64,000 bases of DNA from Siderastrea siderea. Lineage: Eukaryota; Cnidaria; Anthozoa; Scleractinia; Rhizangiidae. The stretch is taken from assembly GCA_964030785.1 (NCBI GenBank), contig OZ034969.1, forward strand, positions 40,443,201-40,507,200. Direction: 5' to 3'. This document shows, piece by piece, positions 10,854 to 22,099 of this stretch. How positions within the stretch are numbered: position 1 is the stretch's first letter; every line of letters begins with the position of its first letter. The notes beneath the pieces are model-generated. The model saw only the letters and a list, made by a program, of their open reading frames with translations, searched no databases and was not told the origin of the DNA. The translations under genes and the position numbers were made by a program.

Positions 10854-12904
10854 ATGAAAAATGGAGAGGACATAAGTAAATGGACAATTCCACAGTTACA
10901 ATTTTGGCCAAAATGCTGAAGACTAAACCAACCGGGGCTAAAGAAAGATCATGTCGAAAAACAAGTTTTGTAACATAGACACTACTATCTAAGTTGCCAC
11001 GCTAGTCAATAGACTTTCGTTTTCATTTAAAACGTCACTCCTCTGCCTTTAACTGAAAGATTTGTTTCTTTTCTGGGCCAGGGTAAAGGCATTTGACTCG
11101 ATTCCTTACTACGACCTTAACGAACAAGCAAGTTTGTGTAGTTCGATTTTAGACACCTTCCTGCCAGACGAGACTACACAATTTTCAGAGGACCTTTCTG
11201 TTTTACCTCCATTTGTGCCTATGGATGCTTTCGAGCAGGTAACGAATTCTGGTAAATCAATGAAGAAATTTACCAATGCAGACGTTGTTATAAACTCAAA
11301 TGACTAAGGCCTTCGTATGATGATTTTTATACACGATTTACAAGTGTACAATAACACGGAAAATAATATCATATACGTCCGTGCTTCTTGTTGGGCTTCC
11401 TATAAGAGGAACGTTAAATACAAGGTAAAAATAGTTTGTAACCAAAGGGGAAACCCAAAGATTCTTGCAGCAAAGTGTGATAGGCAGTGTCCGGCTTCCA
11501 ACAGTGGATGTTGTTGTCATGTCATGGCTGTCATTTGGAAACTTGAGGACATGACGAGAAAGTCACAGCTAAAAAATGTCACTCCTAACAACAGATGCTG
11601 CACATCAAAACCAAGGGAATGGGGAAAAGGGAGCAAACGAGAAGTACAGTTCACTCCAGTGATGGCTTCAAAAATTACAAAACCAAGACATGCGTCTTAC
11701 TTACCTGGTAGGAGGAGGAGGAGTATTGAGTCTCAGTTTTATGATCCCAGACCATCTAAGTCCTGGAAGCTTGATGTTGAAGGAATTGATCTTCAGGAAA
11801 TAAACGCCCGTATACCCTTTGCCAGAGGAAAAGCCCTGTTACCAGAGGAAAAGACAATTCCAACAATGATGATTATAGTTGGCACTGTTGCTAAAGGTTC
11901 AACAATTCACAAGCAACTTCAAGATTACACAAGGCCTCCAACTTTGGTAGCACCCTATTTTAATAGTACCCCCTGCTGGTGAAGAAAATGTGAACCCTGT
12001 CTTCAGTAGAACCCACTTTACCACAGAAACAACACTATAATCTAAAGGGCAAACATTAAATCTACATTCAAGCTTGAATCATGAATCACCTGCTCCACTC
12101 TCCACCGTGCAGAACAAATCAGAAATGTCACCCCTTAGCACTCTCCCATTTGGACAAGATGAGGAACAGCTGCGGCAGATATTAGATTCTAATGCTAATA
12201 ACCGACAGCAAGAACAGAATATTTCAAGTTTAATTGCAACCACATTTTGTGCCTCTGAAGAACAACTGCTTACAACACAAACAAAACATTATTTACTGAA
12301 ACTCTCACAGACAAGCAAAAGCAAATTGAAATGGCAGCAAGAGGGCAATCAACGAACCCCACTTGGTTCAAACAAAAGCAAAACAGAATAAATGCCAGTA
12401 TCTGTAAAGATGTGTTTTTTCATGCAAAAACAAGGGTCAAAAATACCAGAAAATCTAGTAAAAAAAAAATCACTAGAAGAGGAGCATCCCACAACCTTGT
12501 CAGCTATTCACAAGCTAAATATCTTAACTACAAAAGTATAGGATTGATTTTTGGTATTAAAAATGAACCTGTGGCAGCTGATACGTACAAAGAATATCTA
12601 TTATCATTACCAGACTTCAAGAAAGTAACAGTTCAAGAGGTTGGCTTAATTGTCAATAAAGAAAATGATGCTTTTGCAGCAAGCCCTGACAGAATTGCAA
12701 CAATAGTGTATGGCAATGAGCACAGAAATGTGGAAACAAAATGCTGAGTCCACGCAGGATATGCCACCAGAGGCTGCAATAAAAGATAATCAAAAGAAAA
12801 ACAGTTTTCCTTTTATGGAAATTAACTCTTTCTTTGTAGTAAAAGAAAGGCATAAATGCTACTTTCAAACCCAGATGCAAATGGGGGTCGTGGAATTCCA
12901 TTGA
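10854..12904 (+). pseudogene. Second SAP-SWIM-YqaJ protein, diverged ISL2EU-type copy
   Basis: From ATG at 10854 a SAP-like segment reads MKNGEDISKWTIPQLQFW and, after a frame break, LNQPGLKKD. The next exon runs from near 11083 to 11982 with one in-frame TAA at 11305. Its SWIM-type finger is AAKCDRQCPA, then GCCCHVMAVIW. Two shifted segments (12074-12391 and 12331-12747) bring in the YqaJ-like part with AASPDR and VETKC, the nuclease Asp and E-x-K positions. A final shift gives RHKCYFQTQMQMG, the Q-x-Q region, ending at a stop at 12902. Sequence differs strongly from the copy at 2320-4662, so this is a separate lineage. At least four disabling changes are present. It faces the transposase relic at 13.9-14.6 kb. 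Confidence 0.75.
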
Positions 12905-13590
12905 CTGACTTGTCATATTTACTAATGTAACATTTCCAGTTTTGGTTCTCAAGGCCACATCATCGCCAAAATGGGACGATGAAATAAAGCCTAGTTTAAT
13001 TGCTTTTCACAAGAAATATATTTCATAATAAAACAGTTTATGTCTTTAGAACTGTGGAACAACAATGTACTGAAGCACAGTGAAGAGTACTCACGTTTAC
13101 AGGTGACGGTGCTCAGGAAAGAGAAGGTGGAGCAAGCTATTTTTAAGTATTGTTTTTGAAAATTTTGTCTCTTATTTTTGAAGACTTGAAATTGCAGGTA
13201 AACTTTTAGTATTGAAAATAGGGATAATATTTTTGCTTTTTTTCTATATTATTATTATAGCAGAATTCACGACTGAATGCTAAAAGCTAAACTAGCTACA
13301 CAGGGCGCATAGCATAACCTGTGAGTCCTGGACGAAAGAAATATATATAACAATAACAATGTTCATAACTAAGAGGTACTTATGGAATAAAGAAATACTA
13401 AAATCTAAAATCTTAACCATACATAAACTAGATAAGATGACAGAGTTCTCTAGATTTGTCCATCCCTCAAGTTGCAACTTTGAAAGTTCAGGCAATGTTG
13501 AGTGTCTGACTGCACCGCCTTCTGCATCTTCCTCAGCACCTCTCTACTCCTGCTCCCTATGATCTCGTGCATCCTAAAGTAATAGGATAC

Positions 13591-13628
<38 letters not shown>

Positions 13629-13908
13629 TACTACTATTACCACCATCATTAGTTCTCAAACCACATTCCACCACGTTTAAATCTAAGTACCCCGTCTGCC
13701 CAATTGCAATTTACAGCATGGTTTTACATTCACTTTCACATATCAAGTCCGCCTCTTACTGAGTAGACCCAAAGTTGAGACCCATAAAAAGGAACAGAAC
13801 CTGAAAAAATTCCAGTTTCTTTAGTTAAACATTCAATACCTGAAAATCACATCACACGAGAACCCATCCCATATATGCAACTTCAAGAACTCTCAAAGCT
13901 TTGTTGCT
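12905..13908. other. Spacer with an (ATT)n microsatellite
   Basis: No gene is supported. A perfect ATT run of about 11 units occupies 13594-13627. Minus-strand translation across it gives a poly-Asn peptide that is a repeat artefact. Confidence 0.6.
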
Positions 13909-14640
13909 TTAAACAGTCCAAATCTGATTTATGGACCTAAAGCTGGAAAGAGGCAGAACTTGATTAAAAATACATCTGGCCTTTATTCGCTTAATTACTC
14001 TTTCAACATAAATACACACATTCGCTATACTCATGGTTTCAAAACGCTGGGTTTGTGTGAACTGGACAGTGGTAGAAAATCTCTTTGGAGGAATAAATGA
14101 ACTTGCTCGTTCGAGTGTCATCAGCTTATGGATCTCAAAGCCTTTGTCTGCAAGGTACCGGTCCCCAATTTCCATTAATTGACAGAAGTTCCCCTTCTCC
14201 ACTATTTCCTTATCACTCATTCTTCCTGGATATAATTGACTAACAAATGTTGCCCATCCATTCGGTGAAATGCAGACGAGCCTTTTAAATGAATCACGAG
14301 ATTTATAGTCTGAGTACATATCTGAGTACTTCTGATAATCCTTGGGCAACTCACATGTCAGCCCTGTGCAATCTAGACTTCCCCGTACGTTTTCATACCT
14401 TCCTTTCAATGAATCTGGTAAGTGCTGCTTTATCTTGTCTCTTAAAGGTCACACAGGCAAACTACCCAACATGATGTTAAGATAATTTGCCCAAGTAAAA
14501 AACATCAGAGACGGTACTTACAGCGACACCAAATCTGTGCACTGTCATGCTCGAATAAACCAAGACGCACCCTTGTTAAAAACAACCACAGCTGATCGAT
14601 GGGCTCGATGAGCTCTATGTACATATCTTGTGCGGTTACT
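13909..14640 (-). pseudogene. DDE_Tnp_4-class transposase, second ISL2EU-type copy
   Basis: A first exon near 14640-14522 encodes DQLWLFLTRVRLGLFEHD, matching the helix-turn-helix region of this family, and ends at a GTAAGT donor. The next exon begins near 14420 and reads RGSLDCTG (first catalytic Asp), RLVCISPNGWATFVSQLYPG, YLADKGFEI (second Asp) and YVERVIKRIKA (Glu). The triad is therefore intact in a continuous stretch of about 166 codons ending at 13909. Upstream THAP sequence could not be found, and the C-terminal NLLPPL-like tail is missing, so the copy is truncated. It is convergent with the SWIM/YqaJ relic at 10.9-12.9 kb. No terminal inverted repeats were found for this copy. Confidence 0.75.
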
Positions 14641-15043
14641 TTTAAATAAGCACAATTTATAGAATTCCATCATCTTTATCATGAATAGCATATGCAGCTA
14701 CTGGCAGTTCTGAATAAGAGAACGTGATGCTCTTCTTTGCAAATGTCTTTTACACTGTAAAAGTCTTTATGTCTGCAGAGTAAATTACCAACACTGTTTT
14801 GAAGTTTCCTGAGACTTTCCGCGCTTGGGTGGAAATGGTATCGTAAAAGGGAAGGTTTTGCCACAAGGGCAGAACTTCACATGCTATCAAGGTAACGATC
14901 TGTTGAAATGTGAAAAGTGACACGACCCCACTGAATGTAACCCATAACAACGGAGGTTGGACCATTCCAGAAAATGAGAATTTGCGTTATCAGCAAAATA
15001 AGTTGACATGCAAAGATGGCGCTAAGGCGACGTAACAGATGTG

Positions 15044-16532
15044 TCATACTGATAAATCTGAGAAGTACGGAGATCCACTTGAGGAATAGCTTACACATTC
15101 CAAGGTCATTGAGACTTTCTTCTGTTCAATTACAAACTGTCCAAAGAACAAATATTCTGGATTCATTGCAAATCTTCCACTGTAATGGAGAAACCGTGCA
15201 TTAAAATATTTGATAGGCGATAATTTAATTTCCCGTTCTGCCTTATACCCATATCTTCCTTTTGGAAACAGAGAAGGAAATGCAAGTTCTTCACAATACC
15301 TGTCGCCTATGACACATACAGGGTGTTTGTTTTCACCAGGTGCAATACCGTAAATTTCATTCCCAAGAGACCTACACAAATTATCATCTTCCTCTTCATC
15401 AATTATGACAGGATAATCTGGAATTAAAGCCTGTAAACAAGTTTCCGAAGTTCCTTCTCTATGTTCATTTCTTGGGTCTTCCTTTTCAGAATCATCACTA
15501 CTGAGATCACCACTATCTCTATCTGATAAATCACTTTCAGCAGTAGACACTACACCTGCACACCTGCATTTTCATCATAACCAATACATGTAAGTTGTCT
15601 GTCAATATTCCCCATGTTAATTTCAATATTTTCATACAATTCATTATTCTTTCTCAGCCACTGAAGAGCATTGAATATATGTTCTGGACGTACTGCCTCA
15701 AAATATACATGACCTTTAAATTGTAATTTCCTTTTCAATTTAAGCATGATAATTCCAGAACTATCAGGTGCCCGAGGAAGGATTTTACATGTCTGCTCAC
15801 ACGTCACTGGCACATTACGGATGGCTCCTTTAATTTTGCGTTGTTTACCTTTAGGCATGACAACTATTTTTTCAAACACTATACGCTGAGAAATAAGTAT
15901 TTGTTCCAATTTTTGTAAGTCTACAAGTTCAGCAGGAGTATCATCAATAATAAGCCTATTATATGCCGCTTGACATGGAATTGTGTTCCTTTTCACTTTG
16001 CGATGACAAGTGGAACAAATATACATATTACCATTAAAGGACGCAACTTCTGTAAACAAACTTGAGTCACATTTATAGTTGTCTTTTAAATTCAACTACA
16101 GTTTTCCTATATAAAAGTCTGTTGCAAACAACACATATGTAATAAGGGCCATCTCTGATTGTAATATTGAACTGTTTGATACAATAATCCAGTGAATCAC
16201 TCCTTGATTTGCTACGTTCATTTTTCCCCAACTTTTGTTTATTTATATACCTTTTTTTGTCATCTGGACTCATTGACTTATAGTTCATTTTCTTCCGAAA
16301 ATTTAGCTTTTTTTTTCTTAGTAGTTCCCATTGTTTTATATTTTTCAACACACTCGTCCAAATGCAATTTCTTTCTCTCTGGCTCCATAGTTCCACAGTA
16401 TTCAATGATATATTCTCTACATTTCTTTATTTGCTGAAAAGATTTATGCCTTCGTATAACTAACTGTATTTCTTTCCTTGACACTGCACAATTACAACTG
16501 ATAAAGTACATTTTATACAATCCTCCTAACAA
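15044..16532 (-). pseudogene. Helitron DUF6570 region and Helitron-like N-terminal domain
   Basis: From 16532 the frame carries basic Lys-rich sequence, shifts frame, then reads FNITIRDGPYYICVVCNR, a zinc-ribbon-like C-x2-C. After another shift it continues with MYICSTCHRK, PCQAAYN, QRIVFEKIVVMPKG and GHVYFEAVRPEHI, the DUF6570-type block found between the protease and the Helitron_like_N domain. The next frame starts with an acidic Ser/Asp-rich linker and ends with LAFPSLFPKGRYGY, LSPIKYFNARFLHYSGRFA and YLFFGQFVIEQKK. These are the hallmark opening motifs of the Helitron-like N-terminal domain. The reading is lost soon after, near 15044. Function in rolling-circle transposition is known for the family; this copy cannot encode it. 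Confidence 0.8.
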
Positions 16533-16910
16533 GTTTCTGTTTCCACCTACTTACCACCGATAAAGGAATGACACGCCACTTGTAATATCTTTAAACGTCT
16601 CATAAATATAACCTTTCTCCCTTTCTTCATCAACCCCAAAAATGGTATAACCTATTACTTTTTTATTGTTTCCTTTCTTAAACATGCAAGCAACATATTG
16701 ACAGTTTGTACATTCTATACAATCCTCCTAACAAGTTTCTGTTTCCACCTACTTACCACCGATAAAGGAATGACACGCCACTTGTAATATCTTTAAACGT
16801 CTCATAAATATAACCTTTCTCCCTTTCTTCATCAACCCCAAAAATGGTATAACCTGTTACTTTATTGTTTCCTTTCTTAAACATGCAAGCAACATATTGA
16901 CAGTTTGGTA
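16514..16910 (-). repeat. Direct tandem duplication, about 200-bp unit
   Basis: Positions 16514-16715 and 16716-16910 are almost identical, starting tatacaatcctcctaac. The second copy lacks a few bases in a T-run (ttactttttta against ttacttta). The duplication repeats part of the Helitron Cys-rich coding segment, so one copy lies outside the original frame. Confidence 0.9.
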
Positions 16911-17142
16911 TACATACCAACAACCCAGTATTTTTGTCCTGTTTTTGCATAATACTTGTTTTCATTTGCTTACACACAGCACATATTTCTTCCTCTATCA
17001 CAGCCTCACCTACCTCATTGAAACTAACTTCCACCGGTGCACCTTGAATTATCACAGGATTTGCAATATCAAATATATTACAATCCTTCTTTATGGGCAA
17101 ATTTTTAAATTCATTTTCTGCGTGACTTGTAATACTTTCCAA
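16753..17142 (-). pseudogene. Helitron polyprotein Cys-rich segment
   Basis: The minus-strand reading begins MESITSHAENEF and contains EEEICAVCKQMK, then VCIPNCQYVACMFKKG, Cys pairs that suggest a small metal-binding module. It ends YETFKDITSGVSFLY. It lies where the region between the protease and DUF6570 parts of a Helitron polyprotein is expected. The end of this segment is what has been duplicated at 16514-16715. I assign no independent function. Confidence 0.5.
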
Positions 17143-17390
17143 TGTTTCATTATTCCAGAATTTAATTTGTTTAAGTAACGCTTCAGGTAAGAACTATAGA
17201 AATTTTGGCAACGCGGCAGGAAGTCATCCGGTTTCTGTTTCCAATTAAATAATTAAAATATGGCTACGTGATTGGCTGAAATTAGAAAAATAGTGATAAA
17301 TAGGCCAAAAATATGCAGAAAATACCTTTTTATGGCCCAAATATGGACTATACCTATTGTTCTTTCTGTCACGAAAGTTTGGTCACGATC

Positions 17391-18566
17391 GTATGTGGGG
17401 AACCATGGTAACGACAGAAGAACATGTGCTCGATCTGTAGCCGCCATCTTGGATTTGACGAGCTCGCGTCCATTTCTTCACCGCAGCTAGTCATCTTGGC
17501 TCAGATTTCCTTGTCTTTGCGTACTACGTGAGCAACTCTGCTGGAGGATGCCTTTTGCAGCAGTGCTTTGGCGTTCGTTCTATTCTAAATAGGGTTTTGA
17601 TGATCTCGAAGTCCTCGCACCGTGTACAAAGCTGAGAAAGCGATCGAGTTCCATTTGGGCTTATCGTTTTGTGGGATTGTGCAATGTGGAGGAAAACGCA
17701 ATGATCGGAAGTGAAATCTTTGTGTGGCGCGTGCATACAGAATCGAATTTAAAGGTTCAACTTGTAAATATCGAACGAATGCACAGGTCAGTAGCTTTTG
17801 TTTTATTTTGGAGCACTGGTATGAACTGTATAAACCAAAGAGTGATATGAGAGTTCGAATGTTCTGAAATGAGGTCCAAATAATCTCAGTTCTCCTTTTT
17901 TGAAACCGTGAACGTCTAAATAAAATTTGAAAACGAAGTCTGTTGTGTGTCTTATGTATTTTCGTCACTTTTCCGAGCCTCTAGAGATGTTTAGGATGAT
18001 CATTTGCTTGCCGGTTGATCGCCGTCAAGTAAATTAGACTTTCGGTGCCTTGGCGCGTATCCCTTCCTTCGTGATCTCGGGGAGTGGGAAAATCGGACTG
18101 TAATTTCTCAGTATTTAATAGCACCAGTTACACAAGGTAAAACGAATTTTGTTACCAGAAACTTTATGGCCTAAGGCGTTGCATACTGAGTATAAAGCAA
18201 CACTGCTTGCGGTCTCATGTTAAGATTTTCTGGGGGTTTTTACATTACCGTTTTTGTACAAACCTTCAGTTCTTATGTTTTGGGGTCGGCAAAAATGTCA
18301 AAGATTAAGATTATAAAACCAGGTAACGAAGAAATAGCTAGCTAGCAGGCTTTATTTACGAACTGTGAAGTCAAAATGTCACGATGTTTGTCATATTTCG
18401 TTGCGTGGTTTTGCGTGTGAACCAGATCCAAAATAGATGCCGCATATTGCACAAAACAATGAAATGGGGGTAAATGATTGATGAAACTGTCAAAGTTACG
18501 ACGAAAACAAGGCAAAATATCACTTTCGATCTCATCATCTTCGGAAACTCGTGGTTCCCCACATAC
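17391..18566. mobile_element. Candidate small insertion with 15-bp inverted ends
   Basis: GTATGTGGGGAACCA at 17391-17405 is matched exactly by its complement at 18552-18566. The interval interrupts the Helitron coding order and holds no recognisable gene. A non-autonomous transposon is the simplest reading, but flanking bases show no clear duplication, and the Helitron frame is also lost for some distance on both sides. Confidence 0.4.
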
Positions 18567-18810
18567 AATTGTTCTTAAACTTTACGTCCATAAAGATCTT
18601 TATTTAAATAAACTTCTTAGCTAATTTCAACGCTTCCTTCGTATTCTAGGCTTTTGTAATTTTCCTGAAACCATTTGAATTTCGCGGTAATAGCTTTTTA
18701 TCCAATGAGAAAGCTAATTTAAGGCTTATTAACACGTTTCCTCACGGTAGGAAATAACGGCTCCCATTGCCGTGGTCTATTGTTCTCTACTATAGTTCTT
18801 ACGCGAAGCG

Positions 18811-19990
18811 TTACTTAATCACTGAGAAGCAAAGTGCATACAAAGATATGAAACAACACTGCAACCAACCACTACTCCTTTCCTCTTCATCACTTTTTTC
18901 TTTTGTATTTTCATCCAGTATCACAGACATATCACCACTTTCCTCATCACTTCTTGTTTTTATTTCAATCCCTTTCAGTTCAAACTCTATGTTAAGTGTG
19001 CCAAGATACAGCTCCTGAAAGTACTCCACAAGTTCCACAACAGATGGCAATTCTAACAACACACAGCTTCCCATTGGATCACTCATACCTCTGGCATTCC
19101 GACTATGTGAGTCAAATATTTTAAAACAACCATCATTTGCATGAAAAATCGCCACAGTTAATATGCCTATTGTCAACATCAATGATTTATACCCCTGTGC
19201 CAATACTGACTCTACCGCTACTTCCAAAGGCACAACAATACTTTCAGGCATTATCTCTGTTAAAAATGTTACCATGGCAACTCTCACTATATTGCAAATT
19301 GTACAAAACATCTCTTACACAGACCACTTCAGGCATTTCACTAAACATCAGATACTCTTGCTGAGCAGAATGTGATAGATATGAGTACAATTCATTTCCA
19401 AGATTCATTATCTCTATAAGATCAGACATACACCTTATTCCATAATTATAGTTGTAGACTACTGCTGATAGGCTCATCGCTGCGCACTGCTTGCCTGCAT
19501 TACGCCCAAAAACTGAGATCTCATCTTGACTATATGGAGCACAAATGCTTTTTGATGGATCAACAACTGCTGGCCCAGGGTTTGCTTCTACATCATTACA
19601 TAACATAACAGAAACAAGCATCATTCGATAATTCCCATCTCTATATGTCACTTCCCTGTTTAACAAATTAATGCTAACACACCAATTAAAACTATCATTT
19701 TTATTTCCCTTTCGATTCTCCAATTCTTCTGTTGACACTTTCTTACTGTCACATAAGACTGCTTTCGGAAGCCAAGGTAACTTCATAATTTGATATAGAA
19801 AGGATGTCTTTGGCAAATTGCCTGACAGAACCCTGATGACCGTTTTCCTGTATTTCCTTTTTCTCAACATTCTTTTTATTCTTTTTACAGGTTCCCTACT
19901 AGGTTCCCTACTAGGTTCCCTACAGCGACCCCTTCTCGCTTCAATCATGTGAACACCGTGAATAAAACATGCAAATCGTGATCTCAACAA
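18811..19990 (-). pseudogene. Helitron N-terminus with 2A-like motif and cysteine-protease-like domain
   Basis: The minus-strand frame opens MLRSRFACFIHG and has a basic region with three REPS repeats (12-bp tandem repeat at 19890-19921). At 19600-19571 it encodes CNDVEANPGP, an exact D-x-E-x-N-P-G-P core of 2A ribosome-skipping peptides. Immediately downstream come GKQCAAMSLSAVVYNY, with a candidate nucleophile Cys. After a frameshift at about 19250-19310 come FKIFDSHSRNARGM, with a candidate His, and SCVLLELPSVVELVEYF. The Cys and DSH arrangement resembles the OTU-like or herpesvirus-tegument-like (C76) protease domains found in some Helitron proteins. Predicted role: cleavage of the 2A site during translation releases the basic N-terminus from a protease-bearing polyprotein. 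Confidence 0.7.
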
Positions 19991-20244
19991 ACAACTGTCT
20001 TTTATTTGTTCAATGTCCTTAGGAGAGACTAGAAAAAAATAGGAAGGCCACCATCAAATATTAAGAAAAATGTTACAAAGAATTAGCCATGAGTCACACC
20101 GGGGTTAATTTCAACTCAACAAGGAAAATTAATCTATTAAAATGTTTTGTTGTGATCACATCGTTTGACATACCTAAAATTTGTCCAGTTGGGAACAATG
20201 TTATTATGATCCTATAAGGTGTAAATTTACCTCTGTTTTTCAGT

Positions 20245-20509
20245 CACTGGTAGGGTTGGAATTTCTCAATTCAAACAAATCGGGGGTATGGCAGACATTT
20301 TGAAGTCCTTCCACAACCAGTATGTCCCTGTCAAAGATGGAGAAGTATTAAGGGCAGTAGTTGTACACGGTGACCAGTTGACTGAAGAATGTGCTCGCAA
20401 TGCACAGTGGAAAAAACGTTTGAATGGTCTTGAGGTAACATTCTCTGAATCTCTATTATTCCATCATGCCTACATCTGCAAGGACATTTCTGAACCCAAA
20501 ACTGGCCAG
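20245..20509 (+). CDS. Exon of a DUF6589-like uncharacterised protein
   Basis: An acceptor (tttttcag) at 20244 opens a frame reading VGISQFKQIGG, then MADILKSFHNQYVP and VVVHGDQLTEECARNAQW, ending at a possible CAG|GTACTA donor at 20509. The GDQLT motif followed by an Arg/Ala-rich segment resembles DUF6589-type proteins, which are multicopy in cnidarian genomes and probably transposon-derived. The ATG at 20288 could be an internal Met rather than the start. No matching upstream exon was found between 20000 and 20244. The next exons, if this is one gene, are the unrecognised ones from 22.1 kb, across a 1.6-kb intron full of tandem repeats. Confidence 0.45.
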
Positions 20510-22080
20510 GTACTACCACTAATTAATAGGAACCATTTCAAATAATAACAATAATAATAATTAGGAGCATAATACAAAGTCCCTACGCTCTTACATTGAA
20601 TAAAAGATAAAAAACAAAGAAAAGAGAGACTAAAAACAGAATATGTAAGAGTTCGAAGTCAATTAACCATGGAAAAACATGAATAGGTACACAAATTGGA
20701 ACTAATGGTTAGGAACAAACTGTTCCACGCGCCAATAAAAAGGAACATTCCATTCAAACCGGAACCATTTATGGGAACAATTGTTCCTTAAACGAATAAA
20801 AGGAACCAATTCTCAAACCTGGAACAGTGATAGCAAGGATTAAAGTTCACTCTAAAAGGGAACGCATTAATAGGAACAATAAATTGTTCCTTTAGTGGAT
20901 TCTTAAATATATGTCCACAAATTTTGTGAAATCTACCGTAGCTGGAGAAACTTGCCAGCTTGTCAACTGCATAAAAGACTGTACATAGGTTGGATTTCAC
21001 GGATTTCCAGGAAAACTCTGTTTTAAATGTCATAGAATACTTTTTACATTGACACAAGATACTTGCAGAAAAAGAAAGAGGAATTAAATAACAAGATAGG
21101 CAACATTTCCGCAAAATCTGTCAAATCTGCCGTAGTTGGAGAAACTTGCCAGCTAGTTAACTGCATAAAAGACTGTACATAGGTTGGATTCCATGGATTT
21201 CGCAGAAAACTCTGTTTTAAATATCACTGAATACTTTTTCCATTGACATAAGATACTTGCAGATTAAGAAAGAGGAATTGAATGACAAGACAGGCAACAT
21301 TTCCGCAAAATCCGTGAAATCCGCCGTAGTTTGAAAATCTTCTCAGTTGGCAAGCTGCCACTAAAGACTGTACATGTATATGGGTCGGATTTCGTGGATT
21401 TTGCAGAGAACACTGTTTTAAATATCATTTACTACTTCTTCTATTGACATAAGATAATTGCAGGTTACGAAAGAGGAACTGAATAACTGGCACTGGACGT
21501 TCGTACCTTCTTTAAAAAACTGTACATAAGCTGGTTTTTCGAATTTTCCTGAAATGCACGATGCTCAAAACAAATACCTTATATGCTGTTGACTTGCTAT
21601 TTCATTGAACAAATGAAGTTGATTTGGTGTATTTTTACCTCGTCTTTGCTTTTCTTCGTGACTTACTTGATGAGCTACTCTTAGCTATGTAGGTTAATTG
21701 ATCACAAACTTGAAATGGAACAATGTCAAACATCTACTTATTTGCCCGCTATTGTCAGAAAATAATGGTTTCCGAAAATGTATACCACAGATTTGACAAG
21801 ATGGGTTGACTATAATTCAGATCTTGTCACGGCTCGAAATGAAAGCCCCAGAGAGCCCTTGTGTTACAGCTAATATGTGTGACAGTTTCTGATCTCAAAA
21901 AAAGTAATTTGTGGTTTTGTAAAAGGGACTTGGAAACAGAAAATGCTCGAAAGATAAATAGTCCATTTTTTCCTGCAACCAGGAATTTATTCCCTGTGAT
22001 ATCACAAGGTCGTTTCCTATAAATAGAAAGAACGCATTTGTTGCAAAATCAGTTCCACCACGTATAGGACAAGACAAGCA
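20510..22080 (+). other. Intron-like stretch with GGAAC-rich and 194-bp repeats
   Basis: No coding signal is visible. From 20519 to 20895 the words ggaac and gttcc recur at short spacing in both orientations. They are followed by the 194-bp tandem repeat at 20926-21490, then AT-rich sequence. Confidence 0.5.
20926..21490 (+). repeat. Tandem repeat, 194-bp unit, about three copies
   Basis: Copies start at 20926 (gtgaaatctaccgtag), 21120 (gtcaaatctgccgtag) and 21314 (gtgaaatccgccgtag). Each continues with a segment like gactgtacataggttggat and a gaaagaggaa end. The third is the most diverged and fades near 21490. Confidence 0.88.
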
Positions 22081-22099
22081 ATAAAGAGCGCAGCCTTGT

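Larger units (their letters stand above)
15044..19990 (-). mobile_element. Helitron relic, N-terminal half of the polyprotein
   Basis: Read on the minus strand in order, the pieces are: a basic N-terminus, a 2A-like motif and a cysteine-protease-like domain (19990-18811); a candidate insertion; a Cys-rich segment (17142-16753); a DUF6570-like region (about 16410-15550); and the start of the Helitron-like N-terminal domain (15550-15044). This order is known from cnidarian Helitrons. The HUH replication nuclease and the PIF1-type helicase that should follow are absent below 15044, so the element is truncated. Typical Helitron ends (TC start, hairpin plus CTRR end) were not found. Confidence 0.72.

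Noticed and set aside
13450..13674. Minus-strand open frame with a run of Asn
   Set aside because: It is the translation of the (ATT)n microsatellite.
14660..14960. THAP finger for the second ISL2EU-type transposase
   Set aside because: A few Cys residues (FCPCGKTF) are present, but spacing and the C-x2-H half are not convincing.
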